From the NCBI GenBank assembly GCA_947179485.1, contig OX359245.1, forward strand, positions 23,609,067-23,673,066: 64,000 nucleotides of DNA, read 5' to 3'. Shown here in pieces: positions 47,401 through 58,625 of this stretch (the first letter of the stretch is position 1; every line of letters starts with the position of its first letter). The notes below the pieces were generated by a model that had not been told where the DNA came from, did not search any database, and saw only the letters and a list, made by a program, of their open reading frames with translations. A program made the position numbers and the translations under genes. This stretch comes from Allacma fusca. Its lineage: Eukaryota > Arthropoda > Collembola > Symphypleona > Sminthuridae.

Positions 47401-50400
47401 CACTCAATTCTGTCGAAGCCTTCGGGTTTATGTCTGAAGTCGGCGTCTCAAGGCTAAACGAGATAGCGACATGCCCTATGCCTTGCTAAACTGTACCATA
47501 ATACAAGCCAATAATCACACCAGTTAATAAGAGATAGCATAGAGTTAATGGCTCTCAGTGGCGCAATCCTAACCGTACGTTTACGGGTGTAGTTGCTACA
47601 GTACTGCTCATTGTTAGTGTAGTTGTCAATCTCTCAAAACCTCTCTCTAAAAATTAACTGTAGTTTTCTATTGTAATATAATCTCTGAAGATAAAAAACT
47701 TTCCTCCAGCAGGGTTCTACAGTCTTTGGTTTGATCAGTCCGAGTCCTCTATCAGTCCCAGTCAGTTTTGTATCCCAGATCTATCAGTCCCTATCAGGCT
47801 CAGTCAGTCCACAAATGTATATTAATGTATTTAAGACTGCAAGAGCTCCCATAACGTTGAAACCACATTGAAAACGTTCAATTTCTGCAACTATGTATGT
47901 TCCTATTTACTCAGACAGAAAATCCCCACTAATTGAAATTATTTTATTTCATAATTTTCCAACCTATCCATTGCAGTTGAACAGATGTTGGTTCAGTAAT
48001 TTGGAAAAATAACCACGGAATAACTATCGAATTCTCCAGACTTCAAATTTTGTTCGGTACAAGAATTCAATATAGAGGTCATGAAAGGGGTAAGTGATGG
48101 TGGTTACTTGGAAAAATGAAATGATAGAATTACTTTTAATATAATAAACTTTCAAACAAATAATTTGGCTCTCTTTGTAGCAAATTCAAACAGATTAACA
48201 GTAAACATTTACAATATACAACAACTTTGTAAGGTGAATACTTGGAAGGAAGAGACCAATGATAAAAATTAACTTAATGAAACGTATCTGAAATACCCTG
48301 CTACTTTTCTTGGTCCATGCGATTTTGAAAGCTCAGTTCAGTACTTGCATATGTTTGCCCTCATTAGCAGTATTCATATCAGTCCCAGTCAGTCTCAGTC
48401 TTAAAAATAGGACTGTAAGGGTCGGATTTTTGTGGGAAGACGGGAAGATTCTTACCAGAGAAAAAATATGTCTGGCAGGGAAAATCTCAAAGGGCTTCGC
48501 GAACAGGGATTTTTAAAATCGTTGACCTTTTTTTAACAGGGATTTTCAAATTTTTTGACGTGCTTCAGGGAAATCTAATAAACAAACAGGGATTTTTGGA
48601 TTGGCCTAATTTGGTAGGGATTTCACGTCTTGTATCGGTATCGTTAAGAAAAATCACGATACCGATATCCATGAGCGATATATCGGTATTTGATTAAATT
48701 TAAAGCAATATACTAATTTTGATGAAACACTATCAGATTTAACGTATCTTTGCAGAATATTCAATATTTGTAATGTATTCTTCTTAAAACAGCCTGTAAA
48801 ATCAAATTCCTTGAAAGATTGAACTTTAAGACCTGTAATACTTCACTGATGACATGCCCTGGATTTTTTCATATTAGGAACTGGAGAGCTGGTAAACGGT
48901 GGATCGTTTGAACTTCAATAATTTAAGTAAAATGATTCCGTTCAATTCAAACTGAACCAATTGGTTCAGTTTCGTCTTGAATTGAATCGAAATTTTCCGA
49001 CTCAGGATTGAATTGGTCCGAGCACTATCGGCATCGGCCAGCTCAAACAAACTAAGTTTGAAAATGCTTGTTTACTACAAATAAGCATTTTGTTTTTTTG
49101 TATTACTACAGTTCTAACTTCGAATTCAGACAAGTATTTTTACAATGCCCGAGTTTTATCCGTTTTGCCCAGACTTTTTCAGTGACATTTATAACGTTTC
49201 ACATTCCTTAATAGCTTTACTTAAAAAACAAGTAGTAAGAGGGACACAGGGTGGCATTTTTGAAAATTAAACTTCCTATGTACGATATTAAAATTAACCG
49301 ATATATCGCTTTAAAATTGCGAGAAATATCGTGACATATCGTTGCTTAAAAATGTACGATATGGACCGATATATCGTATCGTTATATCGTTCCGCTCATG
49401 CCTAGTGTCTGGTGGCACACAAATTTTAAATTTTAGATTCCACTGGTAGCCAGTAATTTCGGGTTCTAGGATATTAGACCCTATGGAAGCTTCAACTTAA
49501 GGTTCACACTTGAAAATTATCTAAGCCAAAAACTTTTAATTTTAATGTCTAGCTAACAGCTAAAAAAAATTTGGAATTTCGCAAAACTCCCAAATTTTTT
49601 CCAGCCAAAGTTAGACAATTACATTGTTTCAACCGAAAAAGTCTAGAAACCTATTGCTATTCATGGCTTTCATACATAGCTTAATTTCACGCAATAAATA
49701 TACATAGTGTTAACAGCTGTACATCATGAACTAGTATAAAAAATGGTTAATAGTCACTTAAATGTATGTTTTATTGTTTATGGTGGGTTTGAATCCTGAC
49801 TGACAACAATTAAATATTTGCATGAAGCAGTCAGTGACAAAGTAACCCTTGGGTACTGTGGGGAGCATGCCAGGTTCATATGTATTTATGTATACTGTCG
49901 TAAAATTCGCTTAATTAGGGTATTCTGTATTTGGTGAAATTATATCTCCTCTAAAGCTGAAGACTTTGGTAGGAGTAGGAGGAAACCATCCACAAGTGTC
50001 CTCTGTTGTGATTTTTTGTGTTTTAGCTAATTTGCCATTTGTATATTTTGATTTTTATCTGAATATTTGAATATTAATATCCAAATATTTGTCGTGCCTT
50101 CATTCTTGAGTTTTAAATTTTAGAAACTTTCTTTATTAAGTAGTTTGGAAAAGTGAGCTCCTGGAATATCAATTGTAGTTAAGTTGAAAGTTTTTTTTTC
50201 ATGTCTTTGAAGCCTGTAATGAACATTCGGAAACCAAAAAGTGCTTTTAGCCGATTCGGGTAACTTTCAAAAATATTAGTATAGTAGAGGAATGGAGGCC
50301 CAGTGTAAATCAGAAAAAACTGTTTCTGGCCAATATCTTAAAATTTTATGGACATTCATTGTTTGTCTCAATTTTTGGTAGATTGTTCTTTCTTTCCGGC

Positions 50401-50979
50401 TATTTATAATCTAATATTTTCTTGTTCAAATAAGTATTTGGGTAATTCACAAGTAGTTCGTATGATCATCGTATGATCGTATGATCGTAAACGTCGGTTA
50501 AGAAAATCGGAGCTGGTTGAATCATTTAATATTTAAGTTCAAGCGGACTAGTTGGAATTAGGGCTTTTGTGTTTTGTTTTTCCACCAGAATTTAGATGCT
50601 TCCCGTGTGATTTATGAGAGTGGTTGTTTAAATGCTGCTGAGGAATGGCTCGAAAGAAATTTAGTGGTTGTAGCTTCGGCTGTAATGGCCACTGCATTCC
50701 TCCAGGTATAATCATTTGAATTATCTTCTTTGATTGTGGCGTTTAATTATGCCAGTGTTTAATGAGGTATAATCATCAAATGTATCTCCAATGTGAAATT
50801 ATTATGCCCAAGTGTTATCCTACAAATAATGTACATAAGAGTTGGTGCTAAAGTTTGTAAAAATGTTTGAGGTGTGGTACTTATATTACGTACCTTCTCT
50901 TTCCATGTAGATTTTGGGGATTTGTTTTGCACAAAATTTAAGAGCAGACGTTTTTGCTCAACGATCCAAGTGGCGCTGA
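44443..50979 (+). CDS. TspanC8-type tetraspanin with two alternative penultimate exons
   Basis: Four-pass membrane protein; TspanC8 members escort ADAM10/Kuzbanian and so affect Notch signalling. Exons: 44443-44535, 45616-45866, 45965-46205, 46335-46385, then 47023-47139 (5a) or 50589-50705 (5b), and 50911-50979. Either choice gives 273 residues. TM1 about residues 21-45, TM2 64-87, TM3 91-116, large loop 117-235, TM4 about 237-258. The loop starts CCGIEGPRDW (157) and has eight cysteines, the mark of the C8 subgroup; the eighth comes from the alternative exon (KGC or SGC). C-terminus ends NLRADVFAQRSKWR. N-terminus PPPRKKYRRDESEVSCC resembles Drosophila Tsp86D and relatives. All introns have GT-AG ends. 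Intron DNA between 5a and 5b holds a 2.1-kb hAT. Confidence 0.92.
47023..47139 (+). other. Tetraspanin alternative exon 5a
   Basis: 117 nt, phase 0 on both sides; acceptor aaaatacag, donor CTTCAG/gtctct. Encodes PQDRGLVIYEKGC through VAVAILQ: the end of the large loop with its eighth cysteine, and most of TM4. The donor is weaker than consensus. Confidence 0.85.
47716..48417. repeat. CAGTCCCAGTCAGT repeat-bounded segment
   Basis: Left edge ctacagtctttgg (47718) and blocks of atcagtcccagtcagt (47750-47815); right blocks catatcagtcccagtcagtctcagtct (48357-48405) and edge ggactgtaa, which reverse-complements to ttacagtcc. Looks like a separate non-autonomous element nested in the hAT at 47289-49404; TSD unclear. 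Confidence 0.55.
48418..48625. repeat. CAGGGATTTTT repeat block, CAGGGTCGGATTTTTG family
   Basis: Opens gggtcggatttttgtgggaag and repeats acagggattttt five times with variation. Same opening as the block at 19913. Confidence 0.55.
48890..49027. mobile_element. hAT-like end with GATTCAATT repeats
   Basis: Words gattccgttcaattcaaactgaaccaattgg, ttgaattgaatcg and a tip ggtccgagcacta, complementary to TAGTGCTCGGACC. Related to 630-791 and to the element at 34601-38184. Left end not identified. Confidence 0.5.
49413..50588 (+). other. Rest of tetraspanin intron before exon 5b
   Basis: Non-coding. Contains a short tandem of gtatgatc (50459-50488). No other feature recognised. Confidence 0.5.
50589..50705 (+). 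other. Tetraspanin alternative exon 5b
   Basis: 117 nt, phase 0 on both sides; acceptor tttccaccag, donor CTCCAG/gtataa. Encodes NLDASRVIYESGC through MATAFLQ. It aligns with exon 5a without gaps over 39 codons, sharing VIYE.GCL, EEW.E.NL and the final LQ, but differs in most TM4 residues. The next exon (50911) follows 205 bp later. Confidence 0.9.
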
Positions 50980-50984
50980 CAATT

Positions 50985-52667
50985 AGTGGCCCCCACGCCC
51001 ATCTGATTTGGGGGCCATGATCATTGTCGATAAAGGTCCGGGCACCGGGTCAAAATCCTCTAGATTCTTGTAATGTTCAAGAGCGGCGGTGTAACATTCA
51101 CAATTGAACTGTTTGGCAACAAATGAAACAAGAACAATCTCACAAGTACGGATGTCCTGAAAGAAGGACCAATATACTACTCGAAAAGTAATCATTCTTG
51201 TAATAATGTATGATTCCCAATTAATTGTAATAATCGCACGTTTATAAAATCCTACCGTTGGTTTTACTAATATTCGCTGTTTTCTAGTTTATTTTCCTTT
51301 TCTTTGTTTTATGAGAAAGTTTAATTAATGTAAGTCCGCGTATTCCCCCTAATAAGAATCTTCTCATACCTGCAACACAATCTCGTTTGAATTTTAGTTT
51401 TGTACCTCATGCAACTAGAAAAACGTTTTCTTGGGGTTCACAGACAGCGCTCCCAACTTATTTATGCATGATGAATGCCTGTTTTAGTCGAATAATTATT
51501 GCTTAGTATTTTTGTTATATCTGTTTAAGTATTACTCTTTGCATGTTAAAGTGAGATGAATAATTATTGCGGATTGTGAACTTATACTTACAAAAATAAA
51601 TATTACTAAAGATTATTCAGAATTTAGTATGAGAAACTTACGAATTAAATCTATGAAATGTTGTAGTATGAAAGCGAATTATTATGTTATTTAAAAAAAA
51701 TCTGGACATTGGTTGTTTAAATATTTTGAATAAGTTGCCCACACGTCAACATCTGTTTCTTAAATGGTTGCAGTGTAATATTTATCCACGAATGTACGCG
51801 GTTCTTTCAACTCTAGGGTTATTAATTTTAACCGATTATGTTATGACAGATAGTATTTTAGTATGAAAGTTACGAATTGAAGAGTCAAACGCTCATTTTT
51901 GTAAGCATTTCCGTTAACAGATTGTTAAGCAAGAAAATGATGAAATCCTGTTGTAACCGACTTCAATTTCGCGTAAGAATCGACTGAGCGCAACTTTGAA
52001 ACAAACCATTTTTGTTTTAATTTTCAACATTCAAATAAAGTACGATGATCGTAGGAGATAATACTTTTTACAAATTATTATCAGGCGTCCTGCAATCTTG
52101 TCTTCTTTGAATCTCGGCAATTCAGCAGATGAATCTTATTTTTCGTATTTCCTGTTTTCATTGTGACATTAATAATTTGATTCTACTAGGTTTGCACAAC
52201 AAAGAAAGCTTACGTGATGGATACTTAAAGATTGTACTTTCCAAAAGCATGTGAAGCTAAAAACTGGGAAATTAAATAATGTAACTGTTAGGAACAATTT
52301 GTGCAATTGGACGTGGTATGTAGTTTTGTTTCATTTAACAGATTATTATCGATAATTGCATAGATTATTGTTACATTTCTATTATAGGCTCCACTTTAAT
52401 ATAGTCATATCTCAGCAATTGTTGACCCCTCCCAGACTGGTCAAAAATCATTCATGACTTTGCTATTCCCCCTCGTGGCTGCGGTTTGAGGATCATTTTT
52501 TGTGTTTTCAGTTGCATTACAGTGATTGCAGTTACTCACTCTCGTTGTTACGATGCAATACGATGCTTTATTCCTTAGTGCATTTAGCATAGCAGCCTAA
52601 ATGCTAATCACTTGATTTTATTTTTAAACATTTCTTGATCTAATAATGAGAACAAATTAGTCCGTTC
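50985..52667 (+). other. Tetraspanin 3' region and intergenic DNA
   Basis: Five bases after the stop a hairpin ggcccccacgcccatctgat...tgggggcc (50987-51015) can form. An AATAAA at 51595-51600 is a possible poly(A) signal but is over 600 bp downstream, so it is uncertain. No further gene seen; open frames are short and unsupported. Confidence 0.4.
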
Positions 52668-53164
52668 GTTGGATATAGGGTACCCAGAAGTCCTGATTTG
52701 ATCCAGACTGACCTGCTTTGACCCAGGGTCACCTGATGACCTGATGAGCTTGAATTTAGTCCTGATTTCACAGTTGGTGACAAAAATATCCTTTTGTTGC
52801 ATTTCGGGACAAAATGAATAAAATTTGACATATCATCATTAAGTCACTTTGCCCCAATAATACTATAGTAACAACTAGTAACTACGCACACGCACATGAA
52901 CCTAAATGTACCCTTGCATGTAAAAAGTTTATAATAATTTGGAACGTTTTTATTTCGTTATAATCTAAATTGCAATTATACGTAACCGTTCTGTAGTGTT
53001 CACTTACAGTTACCAATAAAAGTTTATGATATCTAAGATCATGACATGTACCCATATAAAAAGTTTAGTTGAAAGATTTCGTTTTTCGTTTTAAAGATCA
53101 GTAAATGTTGTATTAAATAATGATTCGTAATGCCAAAGAATAGTTGTCTTTACAATGTACAGTG

Positions 53165-53455
53165 GGAAAAGTTGTATTAAGTGCAAAAGAGGCAAGCATT
53201 TTTGGTGCAGCATCTGTACATTTGATACAAGTTGTACTAATGGTGGGATTTCGGATTTCAAAGATCATATATCGACATAAAATCATAATAAAACGTTAAG
53301 TGCGTGAGTCAAGCTAATTTGTGTTACAACGTTACAAGCATTTAAAAATCAAAGTGGTGACAAAACCACGGCTGCCTAATTAGCTCTGGCTTATCATGGA
53401 GTAAAGCATTACCAATCTTTTTAGAAGTGAGACAAATATTTCCAGATTCTAAAAT
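53165..53455 (+). pseudogene. hAT transposase N-terminal remnant (BED finger)
   Basis: Plus-strand reading KCKRGKHFWCSICTFDTSC, then NGGISDFKDHIS, an internal stop, and LALAYHGVKHYQSF with another stop. The paired cysteines followed by a GGISDFK.H helix is the BED-type zinc finger layout of one hAT group; AYHGVKHHQS is the conserved block after it. The copy is dead; the LINE enters right after it at 53460. Confidence 0.65.
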
Positions 53456-53459
53456 AGTT

Positions 53460-56454
53460 GGCTTGTTTCAAACACATGTATATTTTCTGTCCTCCCAATT
53501 TTAATTTTTAAGAAAGTAAAAAATAAGGAGTCTGAAGTGAATAAAACTCGAAAAAATACTCCTAGTCGAATCCTAAGCCTTTATGTCTCCAGGGGAACTA
53601 GTTTGACAGTTTTTAATCCACAAGTAAAGACAATTCAGTTAAGACAAAATCATAAGAAGAAAAAACAAATCAACCATGCCTGGAAGCAAAGAAGAGAGCA
53701 ACTCGAGTCAATCGTAGAGCCGCAGCGGGAGAGCCGAGAACCGAGACATAAAGGAGTTCATGGCAAATACTGAAATCCGTTTACAGCAACTGGAACAAGA
53801 AAATGAATCCCTTAAAAAAAAGAAATTGAAAACCTCAAAAAGCAACTCATAAATTCCAAAAACGATTCGACTTTCAACCAGCCAAATAACAAAGAATAAC
53901 CTCATTGTATCCGGCCTGGACAAAATCACAGATCACTCAAACACGAGCACACCAAGCAAAAGCTGTAGTTAATTCGTTCCTCGAGGAAAAATGAAGATAA
54001 CCGAAAACCTTTCCTTCAGCTGCGAAATTATCCTTCCGAAAACTAAGTCAGATGCGCCATCAAGAAAGCCCCTAATCAAGTGCAAATTCAAGAACATCTC
54101 AGAAGCCAACAAGGTCAGGAGCAAACGAAAAACACTGACGGAACGAACAGTCTGGATTAACGACGACCTCAATCCTCAGCAACTATGTAAAAATAATAAG
54201 CAAGCTGGTGGAACGAAAGACAGAATACAATTCAAAAGATCCTGAGAACATCAATACATTACATCGTACATCAATTACAAAAAATTCACTCAAATTTATT
54301 AAAGCAAAAGAAAAGGGAGAGTTGGGAAGAAACTAAACGTAAACTACGCGAGCACAAAAATACATCCCAATTTCGGAAGACAATCGACGTATTCCGTAAT
54401 GGCAGACAACCCCCGAAATTATTAAAAGAGGAAAAGTGGGTACATGTCTATAAAGAACATATGCCTCCTAAAAGCCTTGGCGCGTCACAAGACTCACAAG
54501 ACAACTAAACGCAGCTCTAACTACATTGAAAAGAAACAAAGCTCCTGGGTCTGATAAAGTTACAAATGAATTCCTAAGGAACTGCCACCCTAACCTACAA
54601 AATCAAATCCTACTTCTGTTCAACGAAATTTGGAAGTCGGAGCAAACTCCGATGAAATGGTCAGAAATAGAATTAATGACTCTTCACAAGAAGGGAGATG
54701 CAGAAGACCCAATCAACTACAGAGGGATTGCTCTGATCAATACGAATGAGAAACAAGTCACTACGATAGTGTACAAGAGGGTCTACAGCTGGTGTGAAGA
54801 GAACTGAGTTATCGCAGAATCTCAAGCCGGCTTTAGGCAAAACCGTGGGTGTACGGATAAGATATTTTGCTTAAATTCTATAGTACAATCAAGACTATCA
54901 AGAAACTTAAAACGTTTTCCCCTCTTCGTAGATTTTAAGCGGGCATTTGATTCCGTCAAGCATCATCTCCTTTGGGAAAAATGGACACGCTGGGAATTAG
55001 TGGGAAAATCATTAAAATCATTAAGTCTGTATGATAACTCGAGCTTCATTATAAGATGCGTAGGTCATTCCAGCCCTATTCAAGTAACAATGGGAGTACC
55101 CCAGGGAGAAATCCTTAGCCCTTTTTTTCTATTTACATTAGTGACCTGGATAAATATATGGATGACCACGGAACAACCCCAGTTAACATGGGATACGAAA
55201 GAAGAATAAACCAACTGTTATTCGCAGATGACACGTGCATCCTTGGGGATAGCAAAATCAGTTTACAAAAAAATTGCATTCTACAAAAATACTGCACTGA
55301 AATGGGACCTACTTAAGACGAAAATTACGGCTTTGCCCTAAGGGAATCTTACCAAAGAAAACTAAGTGGTATTGGGAAGGAACGGAGATCAGGACGGTAA
55401 AAGAGTACAAATACCTAGGCATAGTTTTTCAATCCTCAGCAACGTTTAAGAAACACCTCGTCCATGTGAAAACTAAAACTTGATGCGGCCTCAAATAAAT
55501 ATTAATAAATGCAATTAACTCCTCCCCTATGGACTCCTGGGACAGCACAGCTAAACTATTAATCGCAACAATGCTACCAATACGCCTCACCAATATGGGG
55601 TCTAAACCTCCTCGAGGAGATTGAAATTATCTAACAATTTTTTCTTAAAAAACTTTTGTGGTTACCCAGATCAACACCGAGATACTGGATACGAGCCGAG
55701 ACAAGGAAAGTAAACTCATTGGTTCAAATAGTCAAATTGACAATCCTTCTATGAACAAGAATTCTCTCCATGGACAAAAGTAGGTACATATGTGAGACAG
55801 TGCTATGATAGGCTGAAGGAATTATCCGAATTAAAAGATACTAATCCTAAATTTAATTGGGTCCTCCAAACAAAGAACCTGCCCTGCAACTTCGGCTTCA
55901 TCTCGGTCTGGAAGAAACAATCTCCGGAAGGTATTACGGACAACCTTAATGATATTCTTGAATATGTCAGAATGCAGATTGAACAAAGAAACATCCAAAT
56001 AATTCTAAGCTCATCATATTCAATTGATTTCAAGCACTACAAAACCAATGCACAATTACCAAATTACCTAAGAGCCTGTATTCCCCTCAGTACTAAAAGA
56101 ACTATTGCTCAACTAAGAGCAGGAAGTAACAAAATTTATTTTAGGAAGTTTAAGATTATATTTACCACGAATCCTGCGTTTACTGTTTCCTGAATGCAGA
56201 AAATGACTTTTCACCTTTTTATAACCTGTATACATTTCGAAGCCCTGAGTAAAAAAATCCTGGGAAAATATATAGCAAATATAAGAAGAGAGAATTTTAT
56301 ACTCTCTTTAAATTTCAGGATACTGACCATCTATTCGGCATTACAAATTTTATTAAGGAATGTGCTGTACTGCGAAATGATACATTGTAATACAAGTATG
56401 TTATGGGCGAGACCCGATTGACATGAATAAATATATGTATCTATCTATCTAAAT
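53460..56454 (+). mobile_element. Jockey-superfamily LINE with (ATCT)n tail
   Basis: 2995 bp flanked by agattctaaaatagtt / agaatctaaaatagtt (53444-53459 and 56455-56470), a 16-bp TSD with one mismatch. ORF1 remnant near 53690-53850 has a coiled-coil-like stretch IRLQQLEQENESLKKK. RT follows at 54526-55350: KRNKAPGSDKVTNEFLRN, PINYRGIALINT, SQAGFRQNRGCTDKIF, MGVPQGEILSPFF and LLFADDTCILG. The endonuclease normally found before RT is reduced or absent, so the copy has an internal deletion. The 3' end is aataaatatatgtatctatctatct. Confidence 0.87.
54526..56193 (+). pseudogene. LINE reverse transcriptase, decayed
   Basis: Frames 54526-54807, 54808-55209 and 55792-56193 hold in order the APGSD start of the RT domain, NYRGIALINT, the VFVDF-like FPLFVDFKRAFDSVKHHLLW motif (first catalytic aspartate region, 54925), GVPQGEILSP (55089), FADD (55223) and a C-terminal region of unknown fold. 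Stops and frameshifts separate them. The catalytic aspartates are still readable, but the gene is not intact. Confidence 0.8.
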
Positions 56455-56885
56455 AGAATCTAAAATAGTTACTTCATTTCAATTACAACCGGTTGTAATA
56501 GTATTTTCAGTCATGGAGGAGCTCATTCAAAAATTTTAAACTAATCAAAGAAAGTTTCAGCGGTGCTAATTTGACAAGTTGTCTTCACAAAACAGGGTCG
56601 GATAAAATCAAAGAAAAGCTTAATATGTTTTTACAATTCATTTGCTAATTTTTTGAAAAAGTGGTATAATTTTTCAGACTAACTTTCACAACTATTTAAT
56701 GTTCCTGTGTTTAGATATTGTTTTTATATTATATGTTTATATATATTTTTCATTTCTAGAATTGGAAGCAGCACTTAAATCCGTGAAAATTGAACTATAT
56801 AAATATAAGCTGTTTGACGAATATGCAATTCTAGCGAAGTCCGTTAATTCACAAAGTTACGAAAACAGTTCTTAACGGTTGTGTC

Positions 56886-58049
56886 CAGGGTTGGCCAAAT
56901 GAAAATGCCCTCGGTTTTATGCCTGCCCGCTTGAAAATGCCCTGAAAATGCCAAAAATGCCCTGAAAATGCCGAAAATGCCCTACTTTCAAAATGCACGG
57001 CATTTTGGGCATTTTCGGCAGGCATTTTGGGCATTTTCGATTTTTTTTGTAAATAATCATTATTTACCGCTCTTTTTTATAGACCAGATTGTTTTAAATG
57101 TCAAACTTCATTTTAAAATATACATTTTACAGAATGAATTAATCTAAAGCTTCGCAATTTGAAAACTATTAGTATTCCTACATCGTTTCTTCCCCTGTGC
57201 ATTGTTAATCTAATTCAACAATATCCTCAACATCAACTCAGCTTCGAACTCCTGAAAAGTAAAACTATAATTTTCGTCATCTAAAATATTTTTTTCCAAT
57301 TCAGGGAATGCAGTGATATTTTATACACATGATAATCATGTCTAATTTGTTTTGATGAACTCGGTTCTGGCTTTGTTGAGAATTATTTCACCAACGCTGA
57401 TTCTTGTGAGCTTAAATCGATTTCTGTAATCACATCGATGTCCAGAGCAATACCCGTTTTGGTAATAAATTTGGATAATTCCCGTTTTACCTCCACTTGG
57501 GCTTTTAAACTTGCATGCGAGCACGCCACTTCATGGTATAATCCAACTGCTTGTTATGAAAGTAATTACACAACGTTTTATTTTCACCGATGTCTGACCA
57601 ATGAAGCTGAATATTGTCATTGATTCGAGGTATCCTGATTAAATCTCAAGTGAAAATTAAGAAAATGGAATGAGATTTAAAATAATGATACTACAAATGT
57701 TAGTATAGTGAATCAAGACACGCTACAATAATGCAATTTCAGGTATGCATTTATAAAGATATTTGAATTAATTCAAACAAAAAATGTATCGAAATTTACC
57801 TCGCTGAAAAAATAATAGAAAGAGTCCATGCAGAAGTATCCGAAGAAATGATTGAATATGCCCAAAATGCCTGCCCTACGCGGATTATGCCAAAAATGCC
57901 GAAAATGCCATAGATGCCGAAAATGCCATAGATGCCGAAAATGCCATAGATGCCGAAAATGCCATGAATTGAAAATGCCCAAAATGCCCGGGCATTTTCG
58001 GCAGGCAAAATGCCCAAAATGCCATGGCATTTTCAATTGGCCAACCATG
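56886..58049. mobile_element. Non-autonomous hAT element with AAAATGCCGAAAATGCC repeats
   Basis: 1164 bp with a perfect 8-bp TSD GTTGTGTC (56878-56885 and 58050-58057). Tips CAGGGTTGGCCAAATGAAAA and, reverse-complemented, CATGGTTGGCCAATTGAAAA. Subterminal repeats gggcattttcggca and ccatagatgccgaaaatg (four near-identical 18-bp tandem units at 57895-57965). Same repeat word as 9088-10049. Interior frames are short with no domain recognised. Confidence 0.94.
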
Positions 58050-58274
58050 GTTGTGTCAAAATATATGAAGTATTTTACAACTATTGAGGACAACTTCTTA
58101 AACTGATCTCATTTCTATGCAATATGAACTGTAGCAAAGCTGAGTCTGAAAGAATCATTTCTTTAATCCAGCAAATTTGGACCCCACAAACAGCTTGTTA
58201 AACAGGAATAGCGCGAAAGCTGAACTGCTGAACGTTGTGAACTATCAAATACAAAGTTGTACTCAAATGTTTAA

Positions 58275-58347
58275 TCGTGTAAAAGCCCAAAAAGGTTGTA
58301 AGCGCCAAGGCCAGAAATCGACCTGAATAAATATCTATCTATCTATC
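58275..58347 (+). mobile_element. Very short 5'-truncated LINE 3' end
   Basis: 73 bp flanked by tactcaaatgtttaa (58260-58274 and 58348-58362), a perfect 15-bp TSD. The insert ends aataaatatctatctatctatc, like the LINE at 53460-56454, and its body (ggttgtaagcgcc...atcgacctgaataaat) resembles the 3' end of the LINE at 63478-63515. Confidence 0.88.
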
Positions 58348-58426
58348 TACTCAAATGTTTAAAGATGCATTGCGAGCAAACGATTACTGACAGCTGTTAA
58401 ATCATCTAAAAAGTAGGGAAGCTATA

Positions 58427-58625
58427 AGTTGGCATACAGCCGACGACTGGCGAACCAAGTTGGCATACAATTGTCGGCCCAAGCTACAAGTTGGCATACA
58501 GTCGACGGCCGACGATCCGTCCAAGTCAGCATACAGCCAACAATTGTCAATACAATGTAGCCTACGATCCAGATTTCACCAGCAAGTTAGCATACAGTCG
58601 ACGAATACAATGTAGCCGACGGGGC
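58427..58625. repeat. Dispersed AAGTTGGCATACAGTCGACG words
   Basis: At least five variants of agttggcatacag(t/c)cgacg, interleaved with caattgtcggc and tacaatgtagcc(g/t)acg, within about 200 bp. Located in the right part of the hAT at 52676-58845. Could be its own subterminal repeats or a separate block. Confidence 0.6.

Larger units (their letters stand above)
47289..49404. mobile_element. hAT-like element with CGATATATCG repeats, in tetraspanin intron 5
   Basis: 2116 bp with a perfect 8-bp TSD GTGTCTGG (47281-47288 and 49405-49412). Both tips read TAGGCATGAGCG. Subterminal words are cgttatatcgt, cgatatatcg and gtatcgttca. Its interior holds other repeat blocks (47730-48415, 48418-48620, 48890-49027), so it is itself a landing site. 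It lies between exons 5a and 5b. Confidence 0.93.

Noticed and set aside
55803-56033. 76-codon minus-strand frame
   Set aside because: Shadow of the LINE C-terminal frame.
57852-58106. Cys/Lys/Met-rich frame with MPKMP repeats
   Set aside because: Arises from AAAATGCC repeats at a hAT end.
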